Of a DNA stretch of 64,000 bases, positions 27,995 through 37,107 are shown one piece after another. The notes under the pieces were generated by a model. That model searched no databases, was not told where the DNA came from, and saw nothing but the letters and a program-made list of their open reading frames with translations. The translations under genes were made by a program, and so were the position numbers. Source of the stretch: Phreatobacter stygius (GTDB lineage Bacteria; Pseudomonadota; Alphaproteobacteria; Rhizobiales; Phreatobacteraceae); NCBI RefSeq assembly GCF_005144885.1, contig NZ_CP039690.1, positions 3,051,001-3,115,000 of the forward strand. The letters run 5' to 3'. Numbering within the stretch: the stretch's first letter is position 1; each line of letters opens with the position of its first letter.

Positions 27995-28975
27995 TTGACC
28001 AATAGGCTGTCTTTGGCGCTGATCGGTTTCGGCGAGGTTGGCCAGACCTTCGCGCGGCAATGGCTGGCGCGTGGCGATATCGCGGTCGCGGCCTATGACA
28101 TCCTGTTCGCCAATGCCGACAGGGCGGCCACCCATCGCGCGGTCGCCGGCGACATCGGGGTCAAGGCCGCGGCCTCCGCTGCGCTCGCCGCCGCCGGCGC
28201 CGACATCGTCGTCTCGGCGGTGACCGCTTCCGCGGTGCTCGACGTCGCCGCCGAGGCCGCCGCCTTCCTCAAGCCCGGCCAGATCTTCTTCGACGTCAAT
28301 TCGGCCTCGCCCACCACCAAGCGGCGTGCCGCCGAACGCGTCCAGGCGACCGGCGCCCACTACGTCGAGGGCGCGGTGATGGCCCCCGTCGCGCCCTATG
28401 GCATTCGCGTGCCGATCCTCGCCGGCGGCCCCGAAGCCGAGCATGTCGCGGGCCGGCTCAACGCCATTGGCATGGATGTCACGGCGGTCGCCACCGAGCA
28501 CGGCCGGGCTTCGGCGATGAAGCTTTGCCGGTCGATCATGATCAAGGGCATCGAGGCCCTGATCGTCGAAAGCGCTGCTTCAGCCAAGGCATGGAGTGTC
28601 GAGGCCGAGGTGTTCGGCAGCCTGACCGAAACCTTCCCGTCGATCGACTGGCCGGCGCTCGCCGCCAGCATGGCCGAGCGGGTCGCACGGCATGGCGTCA
28701 GGCGTGCCGCCGAAATGCGCGAGGCGGCCGAGATGGTCGCCGATCTCGGCATCGATCCGGCGCTCTGCCGGGCGGTCGCCGATGCGCAAGAGCGCGGAGC
28801 GCGTCTTGCTGAGGACCGGCGCGGAGCGCGTCTTGCCGAGGACCGGCGCGGAGCGCGTCTTGCCGAGGACCGGCGCGGAGCGCGTCTTGCCGGAGACCAG
28901 CGCGGAGCGCGTCTTGCTGAGGACCGGCGCGGAGCGCGTCTTGCCGGAGACCAGCGGGGTGCCAAGCCGAAATGA
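27995..28975 (+). CDS. NAD(P)-dependent oxidoreductase, 6PGDH-like with DUF1932 domain
   Basis: A 326-aa protein. The Rossmann fold begins LSLALIGFGEVGQTFARQWL; the middle has DVNSASPTTKRRAAERVQ, the 3-hydroxyisobutyrate-dehydrogenase-type substrate loop; and the C-terminal helical DUF1932 domain contains SAMKLCRSIMIKGIEALIVE. It would oxidise or reduce a hydroxy acid. The start is TTG 27995 with CGAGG 6 nt upstream; no ATG fits. The C-terminus is odd: six copies of a nine-residue GARLAEDRR-type unit replace a normal tail (see repeat). It overlaps the lactonase gene as ATGA. Substrate unknown; the neighbours suggest an aromatic-degradation intermediate. Confidence 0.82.
   Translation: MTNRLSLALIGFGEVGQTFARQWLARGDIAVAAYDILFANADRAATHRAVAGDIGVKAAASAALAAAGADIVVSAVTASAVLDVAAEAAAFLKPGQIFFDVNSASPTTKRRAAERVQATGAHYVEGAVMAPVAPYGIRVPILAGGPEAEHVAGRLNAIGMDVTAVATEHGRASAMKLCRSIMIKGIEALIVESAASAKAWSVEAEVFGSLTETFPSIDWPALAASMAERVARHGVRRAAEMREAAEMVADLGIDPALCRAVADAQERGARLAEDRRGARLAEDRRGARLAEDRRGARLAGDQRGARLAEDRRGARLAGDQRGAKPK
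28796..28957 (+). repeat. Six tandem 27-bp units inside the DUF1932 gene
   Basis: Six in-frame 27-bp units, each encoding GARLAEDRR (four copies) or GARLAGDQR (two copies), end 18 bp before the stop. The units are nearly identical in DNA, which points to recent slippage expansion. The period is a multiple of three, so copy-number change would not break the frame. Confidence 0.95.
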
Positions 28976-29865
28976 GCACAACCACGATGAGCCAGCCCGA
29001 ACCGACCATTCTCGCGCCGGATCCGGACACCCGCACGCCGGCCTTCAGCTTGCCGCCCGGCACCTGCGACAGCCATTGCCACATCTTCGGGCCGCATGCG
29101 CGCTACCCCTATGCACCCGGCCGCTCCTATACGCCGCATGACGCGCCGCTTGCTGCCTTCCGCGCCCTGCACGGCAAGCTCGGCGTCGCGCGCGCGGTCA
29201 TCGTCAACGCCACCTGCCACGGCCGCGACAACAGCGTGGTGACCGATGCCATTGCCGAAAGCGGCGGGCGTTATCTCGGCGTCGCCAATATCGACGAGAG
29301 CTTCACCGATCGCGAACTGGAGCGGCTGACCGAACAGGGCATTCGTGGCTGCCGCTTCACCTTCGTTCGCCGGCTCGGCGCGGTGCCGGATCTCGCTGCC
29401 TTCCAGCGCATCGTCCAGCGCATCAGGCCGCTCGGCTGGCATGTCGACCTCTATTTCGAGGCGCAGGACGTGCCGGATTTCGTGCCCATGCTGCGCGCCC
29501 TGCCGGTCCCTCATGTGATCGATCATATGGGCGGGGTCCGGGCCGGCGCGAGCCACGACGCGGCCGCCTTCGCGGCGCTGGTCGAGCTCCTGAAAACCGA
29601 CGAGCAGTGCTGGATGAAGGTCACCGGCCCCGAGCGCATCAGCGCCGCCGGCCCGCCTTTCCGGGACGTCGTGCCCTTTGCCCGGGCCTTGATCGCGGCC
29701 GCCCCCGACCGCGTGCTCTGGGGCACCGACTGGCCGCATCCGAACGTCAAGCTGATGCCCAATGACGGCGATCTCGTCGACATCGTGCCCCATTACACGA
29801 CCGATCCGGCGCTGCAGCAGGCCCTGCTCGTCGACAATCCCGCGCGGCTCTACCGCTTCGCCTGA
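28972..29865 (+). CDS. LigI-like amidohydrolase (2-pyrone-4,6-dicarboxylate lactonase family)
   Basis: A 297-aa amidohydrolase-superfamily TIM barrel. The metal-binding HxH is His35-x-His37 in CDSHCHIFGP; a late strand has IDHMGGV and the catalytic Asp lies in WGTDWPHPN. These are LigI hallmarks: LigI opens the lactone 2-pyrone-4,6-dicarboxylate to 4-oxalomesaconate. The nearby galD/galB/galC act on exactly that product, which supports the role, though related lactonases exist. Its ATG overlaps the previous stop. Confidence 0.85.
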   Translation: MSTTTMSQPEPTILAPDPDTRTPAFSLPPGTCDSHCHIFGPHARYPYAPGRSYTPHDAPLAAFRALHGKLGVARAVIVNATCHGRDNSVVTDAIAESGGRYLGVANIDESFTDRELERLTEQGIRGCRFTFVRRLGAVPDLAAFQRIVQRIRPLGWHVDLYFEAQDVPDFVPMLRALPVPHVIDHMGGVRAGASHDAAAFAALVELLKTDEQCWMKVTGPERISAAGPPFRDVVPFARALIAAAPDRVLWGTDWPHPNVKLMPNDGDLVDIVPHYTTDPALQQALLVDNPARLYRFA

Positions 29866-29909
29866 TGCCCATGGCCTGATGCCCGCCGAGACGGGCTGGA
29901 GAACCGACG

Positions 29910-30914
29910 ATGGCTCATCTCACCTCTCTCACCTCGCGCCGACAGGTGCTCGCCGGCCTCGGCGCCGCGGCGGCCGTGCCGCTGGCCGCGCCGGCGCTCG
30001 CCCAGGGCGGCTTTCCGAACCGGCCGATCCGCATCTTCGTGCCCTTTGCCGCCGGCGGTATCGCCGATATCACCACCCGCATCGTCGGCGAGAAGCTGAC
30101 CGGCCTGATCGGCCAGCAGCTCACCATCATGAACCAGCCGGGCCCGGGCGGCATGTCGGCGGCGCGCCAGGTACTGACCGCCGATGCCGACGGCTATACC
30201 CTGGCGCTGCTCACCAACGGCACCGCGGTGAGCGCCGCGCTCTACACCAATCTGCAGTTCGATCCGGTCAACGACTTCGTGCCGGTGTCGACGCTCGGCC
30301 TGTTCGATTTCGTCTTCGCCACCAGCGCCACCGCGCCACGCCAGACGCTCAAAGAGGTGCTCGACTACGGCAAGGCCAATCCGGGCAAGCTTAATGTCGG
30401 CACCATTCTCTACGGCTCGACCCAGCACCTCTCGGCGGCGCTGTTCAAGTCGGCCACCGGCATCGATTTCACCCATGTGCCCTACCGGTCGACCCCCGAC
30501 CTGACCAATGGCGCGATCCGCGGCGATGTCGACCTTGCCATCGACAGCTATGCGTCGCTCGGCGGCAGCATCACCGGCAACCAGCTCAAGGCCCTTGCCG
30601 TGTCGGGCGCCCGGCGGTCGGCCGCGTTGCCCGACGTGCCGACGGCGGCCGAGGCCGGCGTCGCCGACTATGACGTGACCTCCTGGAATGCCGTCTTCGC
30701 GCCCAAGGGCACGCCCGCCGGGATCGTCGCCCTGCTCAACCAGCGCCTGCGCGAGGCGGTGAACGAGCCGAGCGTCAAGGCGCGTTTCCTCGAGCTCGGC
30801 ATCGAGGCCGCCGGCAGCTCTGCCGAAGAGCTCGGCGCCAAGCTCAAGAGCGATATCGCCAAATGGACCGCTGTGATCGACAAGGCCGGCCTGCAGCGCC
30901 AGTCGTTCCGCTGA
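29910..30914 (+). CDS. Bug/TctC-family solute-binding protein
   Basis: A 334-aa periplasmic binding protein of the tripartite tricarboxylate transporter type. A Tat-like signal (SRRQVLAGLGAAAAVPLAAP) is cut near AQGG. The Bug core follows: RPIRIFVPFAAGGIADITTR, the ligand loop; GQQLTIMNQPGPGGMSAARQ; and LPDVPTAAEAGVADYDV. No TctA/TctB membrane partners are in the window, as is common for these proteins. It lies 44 bp after the lactonase gene, so it probably binds an aromatic or dicarboxylic acid degraded by this pathway. Confidence 0.92.
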   Translation: MAHLTSLTSRRQVLAGLGAAAAVPLAAPALAQGGFPNRPIRIFVPFAAGGIADITTRIVGEKLTGLIGQQLTIMNQPGPGGMSAARQVLTADADGYTLALLTNGTAVSAALYTNLQFDPVNDFVPVSTLGLFDFVFATSATAPRQTLKEVLDYGKANPGKLNVGTILYGSTQHLSAALFKSATGIDFTHVPYRSTPDLTNGAIRGDVDLAIDSYASLGGSITGNQLKALAVSGARRSAALPDVPTAAEAGVADYDVTSWNAVFAPKGTPAGIVALLNQRLREAVNEPSVKARFLELGIEAAGSSAEELGAKLKSDIAKWTAVIDKAGLQRQSFR

Positions 30915-30932
30915 GGGGATGGATAGGTAACC

Positions 30933-32379
30933 CTCTCCCAATGGGCTACTAGATTCACACATCTTTTGCCTGGGCGAGAGCGTCCCATCCCTGCTTGGCA
31001 TCGTAGAAGGATAGCCAGCCCTGTAGCATGACCATCGGGCCAGGCTTGCCGTAATATCCGGTCCAGCCACCGAGCCTTGCGCAAACCCAGGCGGCAAAGG
31101 CGAGCGAGCCCTTGGGGTGTGGATTCTTCTGCCGCTGGGTCTTGCCCTCCAGCTTGGCCGAGAGCGCCTCGAGCAAGGGCTGATCTTCCGGCTGGAAGGC
31201 ATCGGTGAGCGGCCTGAGCGGGGTCTGAGGCGATGCGCCGTCACGAGCATGGACGAGTTGCTGGACGCTGACCGCGGCCACCAGCGCTGCCATGACCAGC
31301 TTGAGACGGGGCACATCCTCGGCGATGCGCAGGCCTTCGATGTCGTAGCCCTGGGTCTTCAGGGTGCGGAACAACTGCTCGATGGCCCAACGACGCCGGT
31401 AGAGCTCGGCCACCGCCAGGGCTTCGGTGATGTCGCGGACCGCGCGCGAGATCAAGAGCCGCCAGTGAACCGCCGGCTCGCCCGCCGGTGGATCGACTTC
31501 GCGGATATCGACCAGCGTCATGCCGACGCTCGCCGGCAGGGCCTCAAGTCCTGGTGTGCCGGCCTTGGGACGTGCCAATTGCGCCGCCATGAAGCGGACC
31601 GCCAGTCGCGCCTGGCGCGCCTTGCGGCCGGGCTTGGCCGGCAGGTCCAGCAGGGTCCGGCCGGCCTCAGGCAAGGCATCCACGGTGGCAAACAGCAGAC
31701 CGCCATCGCCGAGGCTGCGATCTTGGGCCGCCCTGACCAGAAGCTCGATGTCCTTCGGGCGTCGTGCAAAGGCCTCGAAGATATCGCCCTCGCGATCGGC
31801 GATCACCGTCACGCTACGAGCCAGCGCCCCGATCCTGGCCGCGTCTTCGCCCCCTTCCAGCCAGCGCCGGCTCTCTTTCGCCGCCAATGGGCGGGATTTC
31901 CGCTCCCCACGCAAGCCTTTGTCGCGGCTCATGAATTGAGCATGCGCCAACCCCAGGATGGCGCCGTCCTCGGCATCCACCGCGATCATCGCATGCAACA
32001 TAAGCCCACCGCCGCCGCTCGACTTGATGCTGGTGGTGTCCTGGATCGCCAGCACCGGCCGGCCGATACACCGTTCCGCCGTGCGCTCTTGCGCCGTCGC
32101 CGCCATCTCTTCGACCGTCACCGCCGGATTGCGCAGCAAACGGGTCAGGCGCATCTCGCCTCGCCGGTTGCCGCCCAGCGGCCGAATCCGAATGCCACGA
32201 CCACCCCACTCGACCAGCCGGCGGTGCAAAAAGACCCCCCTTTTTCCAGCCGGCGGTCGCCAAACCGCCCCAGCCCATGCTCCTGCATCTGCTTCCTCCC
32301 GCTAGCTGCGGATCAAGGAATCAGAGCCGCATCCTCCTCGCAACCCACGATGTGTGAATGTCGTAGCCCAATGGGAGAG
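30933..32379 (-). mobile_element. IS4-family insertion sequence
   Basis: A 1447-bp element bounded by 31-bp imperfect inverted repeats. Left end: CTCTCCCAATGGGCTACTAG...CACACATC (30933-30963); right end: the complement at 32349-32379, with about four mismatches. It holds one transposase gene on the minus strand. The 9-12 bp flanking each end (left ...GATAGGTAACC, right AGTTGATTCGT...) are not direct repeats, so no target duplication is visible. It lies between the Bug gene and galC, in a probable intergenic site. Confidence 0.92.
30955..32288 (-). CDS. IS4/Tn5-type transposase, needs a -1 frameshift
   Basis: DDE transposase. The main frame (32229-30955, from HRRLVEWGGRGIRIRPLGG) contains AIQDTTSI (first D), VTVIADREGDIFEAF (second D) and the YREK-like YRRRWAIEQLFRTLKTQGYD with the Glu. 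A natural start lies upstream at 32288 (MQEHGLGRFGDRRLEKGG) with a GGAGGA 5 nt before it. That N-terminus matches the Tn5-like DNA-binding domain but is in another frame. The frames meet at a run of five A and six G on the coding strand (32245-32235), so expression needs a -1 shift by slippage, or the copy has a one-base error. Without it, translation from 32288 stops early. Confidence 0.85.
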
Positions 32380-32411
32380 AGTTGATTCGTCGTTGTTTTT
32401 CTAAGTGCTGA

Positions 32412-33110
32412 TCACCCCTCCAGCTCATCCAGGCTGTCGACATAACGCAGGCCCGCCTTGGCCAGCGGCTCGCGCATCTTGTAGAGGTCGAGCCCGAGCT
32501 CACCGGAGGCCAACCGGCGCCGCTTGTCCTCTTCGTTGGCCAGCCGGGCATCGGCGGCATCAGCGATTTTGCCGGCTATCTTGTGCGGCACCACCACCAC
32601 GCCGTCGTCATCGGCAACGATGACGTCGCCGGGATTGACGGCAGCGCCGGCGCAGACCACCGGCACGTTCACCGAGCCGATCGTCGCCTTCACCGTGCCT
32701 TTGGCCGAGACCGCCCGCGACCAGGCAGGAAAGCCCATCTCCTGCAGGGTTGCGACGTCGCGCACGCCGGCGTCGATGACCAGGCCGAGGACGCCGCGGG
32801 CCTTCAGCGAGGTCGCAAGCAGGTCGCCGAACATGCCATCGGTCGAATCGGTGGTCATGCCGACCACCAGCACGTCGCCTGGCCGGCACTGCTCGACGGC
32901 GACATGGATCATCCAGTTGTCGCCGGGCTGGCCGAGCACGGTGACGGCATTGCCGGCGATCGCGGCGCCCGGCCAGACCGGCCGCATATAGGGTTTCATC
33001 AGGCCGAGCCGGCCCATGGCCTCGTGCACGGTGGAGACGCCGGCCTTGGCCAGCCGCTCGGCGATGGCGCGCTCGACGCGCGGAATGTTGCGGACGACGA
33101 CGCCGATCAT
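32412..33110 (-). CDS. galC: 4-carboxy-4-hydroxy-2-oxoadipate aldolase (GalC/LigK, RraA-like)
   Basis: A 232-aa class II aldolase that splits 4-carboxy-4-hydroxy-2-oxoadipate into pyruvate and oxaloacetate. The RraA-like fold shows [41 protein letters not shown] with the divalent-metal loop, [15 protein letters not shown] (the Arg-Asp pair) and [16 protein letters not shown]. The ATG at 33110 overlaps the galB stop as ATGA. It is last of the galD-galB-galC order, i.e. the lower part of gallate/protocatechuate 4,5-cleavage. The IS ends 33 bp beyond its stop. Confidence 0.92.
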   Translation of the reverse strand: MIGVVVRNIPRVERAIAERLAKAGVSTVHEAMGRLGLMKPYMRPVWPGAAIAGNAVTVLGQPGDNWMIHVAVEQCRPGDVLVVGMTTDSTDGMFGDLLATSLKARGVLGLVIDAGVRDVATLQEMGFPAWSRAVSAKGTVKATIGSVNVPVVCAGAAVNPGDVIVADDDGVVVVPHKIAGKIADAADARLANEEDKRRRLASGELGLDLYKMREPLAKAGLRYVDSLDELEG

Positions 33111-33829
33111 GCCAGTTCCTCCAGGGCCTCGGGGAACAGCCGCTGATAGGCCTCGCCATAGGTCATCGGCTTGCCGCTGTTGCGGCCGCCCTGGACACCC
33201 CGGTTGAGCGCCACGCGGGTGTAATAGTCCCAGAGGTGCTTCTGCGCGGCGAGGATCTCGAAGGCCTGGCGCTTCTGCTCCCAGACCGCGTCGATATTGA
33301 GGATCAGGTTCGGCTTGTAATTGCACTGTTCGGGCTGGTGCGGCTCGAACAGGAACACCGGCGGCGCCGCATAGACCCGGTCGGGATCCGGCTTGTGGCC
33401 GGCCGATTGCGCCACGATGCGCGCCTCCTGGGCGAGGTGGGCTGCCACCGGATGATCGAAATTATAGGGGTCTTCCAGCGCATGGGTCAGCACGAAGGCC
33501 GGCTTCTCCTCGCGGTAGATGTCGATCAGCCGGTCGAGAATCGCCTCGCTCGGCCGCAGCGGATAATCGCCGGCGTCGAAGAACTCGATCTCGGCGCCGA
33601 GCAGGGCTGCCGCCGCCTCGGCCTCGGCGCGCCGTCCGGCCTTGACCTCCGCCATGCCGACGCCGGCCTTCTTCCAGGCCCATTGGCTCTCGCCGCGCTC
33701 GCCATAACTCAGGCAGGCGATCTTCATCCGATAGCCTTTCTTGGCATGCAGTGCGATGGCGCCGCCGGCGCGCCAGACGAAATCGCCGGGATGGGCGGTG
33801 ACGACGAGACCGCTCTTCTGTGTGGACAT
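33107..33829 (-). CDS. galB: 4-oxalomesaconate hydratase (GalB, PIG-L family)
   Basis: A 240-aa zinc-dependent LmbE/PIG-L protein. The metal motif near the N-terminus reads [20 protein letters not shown] (His and Asp), and a second His lies in [17 protein letters not shown]. This matches GalB of Pseudomonas putida, which hydrates 4-oxalomesaconate to 4-carboxy-4-hydroxy-2-oxoadipate, rather than sugar deacetylases; the context with galC and galD agrees. ATG 33829 has GAGG 8 nt upstream. The four-base overlap with galC indicates coupling. Confidence 0.9.
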   Translation of the reverse strand: MSTQKSGLVVTAHPGDFVWRAGGAIALHAKKGYRMKIACLSYGERGESQWAWKKAGVGMAEVKAGRRAEAEAAAALLGAEIEFFDAGDYPLRPSEAILDRLIDIYREEKPAFVLTHALEDPYNFDHPVAAHLAQEARIVAQSAGHKPDPDRVYAAPPVFLFEPHQPEQCNYKPNLILNIDAVWEQKRQAFEILAAQKHLWDYYTRVALNRGVQGGRNSGKPMTYGEAYQRLFPEALEELA

Positions 33830-33863
33830 GGGTGAAACCTCGTGGACGATCGGACAGGCCGGC

Positions 33864-34979
33864 CTATTCGGCGGCCCGGGGGAACAGGGTGGCGCCCTCG
33901 ATGCGCGCATCGGCGCGGGCGTAGACCGTGCCGTCGAACAGCGCGCGCGCGGTGCGCAACAGCCCGGCGCGCGTGACGACCGGGGCTTGCGGGCTGCCGC
34001 CGACCTCGAGCCGGACAGTGAACTCGCCGGTCGGGTGCTCGACCGAAATGAATTTGGTCGCGCCTTCGGGAAGCCGCGCCACCTTGGCCGCGGGCGAGCC
34101 CGGCAGCACGCAGGCGGTCGCCACCGACACGGCGGCGAAGACGCCGATCGCGGCATGGCATTCATGCGGAATGAAGCTGCGGGTCGAAACGTGGCCGCCG
34201 GCGGCGGGCGGCGCCACCAGGCAGATCTTCGGCACGTTCTTGTTCGCCGCATCGGCGATGTTCATCAGAGGCGATGCGGCGAGCCGGATCTCTTCCAGCC
34301 GCGCCTTCAGGTCCACATCCTTGTTCAACTGGTCATGGGGTTCGTAGCCGGTCCGGCCGACGGCTGAGGCCGCCAGCACGATGACCGGCATGCCATTGTC
34401 GATCAGCGTGACCTCGACGCCGGCGACCTGGTCGACCGCCCGGCCGGTCGGCAGCAGGGCGCCGCAGACGGAGCCCGCCGCGTCGAGAAAATCGATGGCG
34501 ACGGGGGCCGCCGTGCCCGGCACACCGTCGATACGGGCATCGCCCGCGTAGTTCACCCGGCCGCCGGGGGTTTCGATCAGCAGTTCGGCAATGGTGCCGG
34601 TATTGATCGTCCGCACCTTCACCCGGGTCACCGGGTCGCCGGCCTGGATCAGCCCGCGCTCGATGGCGAAGGGCGCGACGCCGGCCAGGATATTGCCGCA
34701 GTTCTGGTTGGTGTCGACCCGCGGCCTGTCGACCAGAATCTGGGCGAACAGGAAGTCGATATCGCAACCGGCTTCGGTCGATCGCGACACGATGGCGACC
34801 TTGCTGGTCAGCGGATGGGCGCCGCCGATGCCGTCGATCTGGCGCGGGTCGGGCGAGCCCATCACGGCGAGCAGCAGCGCATCGCGTCGGGCCGTGTCCG
34901 CCGGCAGGTCGGAAGCCAGGAAATAGGCCCCCTTGGACGTGCCGCCGCGCATCATCATGCATCGAAGGGCTGTCTGCAT
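33864..34979 (-). CDS. galD: 4-oxalomesaconate tautomerase (GalD, PrpF family)
   Basis: A 371-aa PrpF-like isomerase with the diaminopimelate-epimerase fold. Diagnostic segments are MMMRGGTSKGAYFLASDLPA, MGSPDPRQIDGIGGAHPLTSK and VDTNQNCGNILAGVAPFAIE, all close to GalD of P. putida, which converts the keto and enol forms of 4-oxalomesaconate before GalB acts. PrpF (methylaconitate isomerase) is the alternative; neighbours favour GalD. The start at 34979 aligns best with the family; 34994 is possible. First gene of the leftward operon. Confidence 0.9.
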   Translation of the reverse strand: MQTALRCMMMRGGTSKGAYFLASDLPADTARRDALLLAVMGSPDPRQIDGIGGAHPLTSKVAIVSRSTEAGCDIDFLFAQILVDRPRVDTNQNCGNILAGVAPFAIERGLIQAGDPVTRVKVRTINTGTIAELLIETPGGRVNYAGDARIDGVPGTAAPVAIDFLDAAGSVCGALLPTGRAVDQVAGVEVTLIDNGMPVIVLAASAVGRTGYEPHDQLNKDVDLKARLEEIRLAASPLMNIADAANKNVPKICLVAPPAAGGHVSTRSFIPHECHAAIGVFAAVSVATACVLPGSPAAKVARLPEGATKFISVEHPTGEFTVRLEVGGSPQAPVVTRAGLLRTARALFDGTVYARADARIEGATLFPRAAE

Positions 34980-35103
34980 CGGATCGCATCTCATTGGAAT
35001 GTGGTCACGATGGCGCGCCGCCACTGATGAAGCAAATGATCTGTTCTCCGCGATCGATGAAGCAGATTGATCAAAGCGGAGCGCTGGCCGCGCGGCGCTT
35101 GGC

Positions 35104-35127
35104 GCCCGTCTCAAAGCTGAGACGGGC
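35104..35127. promoter_or_regulatory. Perfect inverted repeat, candidate activator site (UAS)
   Basis: GCCCGTCTCA-AAGC-TGAGACGGGC: 10-bp perfect arms around a 4-bp centre. It lies 104 bp upstream of the -24 element of the sigma-54 promoter, a typical enhancer distance. The core GTCTC...GAGAC resembles sites of AcoR-type activators (from memory). The downstream AcoR-like gene at 37162-39072 is the candidate binder. Confidence 0.6.
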
Positions 35128-35231
35128 CGTCGCAGCCTTGCGAGCGGCATGGGCCGGGCAGCGCTCGTCGCACGATGGCATCCCTTTGATATGGAAGAAT
35201 TTTCCGGGAATCCGTGCCGCCGGTCCCGCGC

Positions 35232-35246
35232 TGGCATGGCGGTTGC
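35232..35246 (+). promoter_or_regulatory. Sigma-54 promoter upstream of the flavin monooxygenase operon
   Basis: TGGCAT-GGCGG-TTGC: matches the -24/-12 consensus TGGCAC-N5-TTGC at 9 of 10 fixed positions with exact spacing. It is 62 bp before the monooxygenase start. Confidence 0.75.
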
Positions 35247-35308
35247 TGACCCAAGCCGATGCAGGGCGCGCAGACGCCTTCGACGCCACGATCAAGAAGG
35301 GAAACACC

Positions 35309-36409
35309 ATGGATATCGGCTATTTCACCATGCCGTCCCACCCGCCGGAGAGAGGCCTGAAGGACGGCCACGACTGGGACCTGCAGGTCCTGCGCTGGTG
35401 CGACGAACTCGGTTACCAGGAAGCCTGGGTCGGCGAACACCATACCGCCCCCTGGGAGCCGCATCCGGCGCCGGATCTCCTGCTCGCCCAGGCCTTCCTG
35501 CAGACCAAGACTATTAGGCTCGGCCCGGGCGGCTTCCTCTTGCCCTATCACCACCCCGCCGAGCTCGCCAACCGTGTCGCCATGCTGGATCACCTGTCCG
35601 AAGGCCGGCTGAATTTCGGCGTGGCGGCGAGCGGCCTGCCGAGCGACTGGGCCATGTTCAACGTCGACGGCATGTCCGGCCAGAACCGCGACATGACCCG
35701 CGAGGCGCTGGAGATCATCCTGCGGCTCTGGACCGAGGATGCACCCTTCACCCATCAGGGCAAGTTCTGGACGGTGTCGAAACCCGACGTGATGTTCGAC
35801 TTCCTGAAACCCCATATCAAGCCGATCCAGAGCCCGCATCCGCCGATCGCGGTGGCGGGGTTGAGCAAGGGCTCCGACACGCTGAAGCTCGCCGGGGAGC
35901 GCGGTTTCATCCCGATGAGCCTCAATCTCAACCCGGCCTATGTCTCCAGCCACTGGGAATCGGTCGAGATCGGCGCCGCCCGCACCGGCCGCACCCCCAA
36001 CCGGCAGGACTGGCGCATGGTGCGCGAGGTCTTTGTCGCTGAGACCGACGAGGAGGCCTGGAAACTCTCGGTCGGCGGCATGATGGGCCGCATGATGAGC
36101 GAATATTTCCTGCAGCTGCTCGCGCATTTCGGCTTCAAGGACTATCTCAAGCACGCTCCCGACGTGCCCGACAGCGACGTCACCGTCGACTATTGCGCAC
36201 GGCACAACTGGATCGTCGGTTCGCCGGCCACCGTCGCCGAGAAGATCGAGACGATCTACAACCAGGTTGGCGGCTTCGGCACGCTGCTGGTCTTCGGTTT
36301 CGACTACAAGGACAATCCCGAGGTCTGGCACAATTCCCTCAGGCTGCTGGCGAAAGAGGTCATGCCGCGGCTGAAGCATCTGACACCGGCCATGGTTCGC
36401 GCCGCCTGA
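35309..36409 (+). CDS. LLM-class (luciferase-like) FMN-dependent monooxygenase
   Basis: A 366-aa bacterial-luciferase-fold oxygenase that uses reduced FMN from a partner reductase. Segments: MDIGYFTMPSHPPERG, WVGEHHTAPWEPHPAPDLLL (the conserved GEHH strand), IRLGPGGFLLPYHHPAELAN, LDHLSEGRLNFGVAASGLPS and REALEIILRLWTED. The closest known kinds are alkane/limonene-type monooxygenases; the substrate is unknown. ATG 35309 follows AAGGGA at 6 nt. The reductase gene follows after 129 bp. A sigma-54 promoter and enhancer-like palindrome precede it. Confidence 0.9.
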   Translation: MDIGYFTMPSHPPERGLKDGHDWDLQVLRWCDELGYQEAWVGEHHTAPWEPHPAPDLLLAQAFLQTKTIRLGPGGFLLPYHHPAELANRVAMLDHLSEGRLNFGVAASGLPSDWAMFNVDGMSGQNRDMTREALEIILRLWTEDAPFTHQGKFWTVSKPDVMFDFLKPHIKPIQSPHPPIAVAGLSKGSDTLKLAGERGFIPMSLNLNPAYVSSHWESVEIGAARTGRTPNRQDWRMVREVFVAETDEEAWKLSVGGMMGRMMSEYFLQLLAHFGFKDYLKHAPDVPDSDVTVDYCARHNWIVGSPATVAEKIETIYNQVGGFGTLLVFGFDYKDNPEVWHNSLRLLAKEVMPRLKHLTPAMVRAA

Positions 36410-36538
36410 GACAAGCGACGGGGCGGCCGTGCCGCTCCGTTTCTCGAGACAGCCGGCCGGTCGGCCAGACGGGTGCGCGGGACATGTCCCGCGCCGCCGC
36501 GAAGCCGCTCGCCGCAAGCCCAAGAGGATCCGGCCATC

Positions 36539-37060
36539 ATGGACGCTCAGACCTACAAACAGGCCATGCGCCACTGCGCCGGCGCGGTGGCGCTGGTGAC
36601 GGTCGGCCGCGAGGCTGGCCGGCGCACCGGCCTGACCGTCACCGCGGTCTGTTCGCTGTCGGACGATCCGCCCTCGCTCATCGTCTGCGTCAATCGCAAT
36701 GCCAGCGCCCATCCGCGCATTCGCGAGGAGGGCTGTTTCGTGGTCAATTTCCTCGGCGAGGAACATGCGCCGCTGGCGCTGACCTTCGCCGGCCGGAAGG
36801 GGGTCAATGGCGACGCACGTTTCGCGCTCGGCGACTGGGCGGTGCGCGCTACCGGAACGCCTGTTCTCGCCGATGCGATCGTCGCTTTCGACTGCGACCT
36901 GCGCGAGGAGTTCGAGACCAAGACCCATTCGGTCTTTGTCGGCGAGGTTCGCGCGGTGCACCTGCGCGACGCCCACCTGGGTGATGGCCATGTCCCGGCC
37001 GAGGCGCGGCCTCTGGTCTATGTCCGCGGCGGCTTCCACGGCCTCTGCGCCATTGCCTGA
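36539..37060 (+). CDS. Flavin reductase (HpaC/DIM6-like)
   Basis: A 173-aa NAD(P)H:flavin oxidoreductase of the short-chain flavin-reductase family: MRHCAGAVALVTVGREAGRR, GLTVTAVCSLSDDPPSLIVC (flavin-binding strand), FVVNFLGEEH and the closing PLVYVRGGFHGL. It should supply reduced FMN or FAD to the monooxygenase upstream, forming a two-component system. The ATG at 36539 has AGAGGA about 11 nt upstream. Confidence 0.92.
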   Translation: MDAQTYKQAMRHCAGAVALVTVGREAGRRTGLTVTAVCSLSDDPPSLIVCVNRNASAHPRIREEGCFVVNFLGEEHAPLALTFAGRKGVNGDARFALGDWAVRATGTPVLADAIVAFDCDLREEFETKTHSVFVGEVRAVHLRDAHLGDGHVPAEARPLVYVRGGFHGLCAIA

Positions 37061-37107
37061 GCGCTGCGGCTCAACTTGGCGCATCATGGCTTCTTGGTGA
37101 AACATCC

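Noticed and set aside
28796-28957. Possible CRISPR array
   Set aside because: The 27-bp units are directly adjacent with no spacers, and they are in frame in a protein gene.
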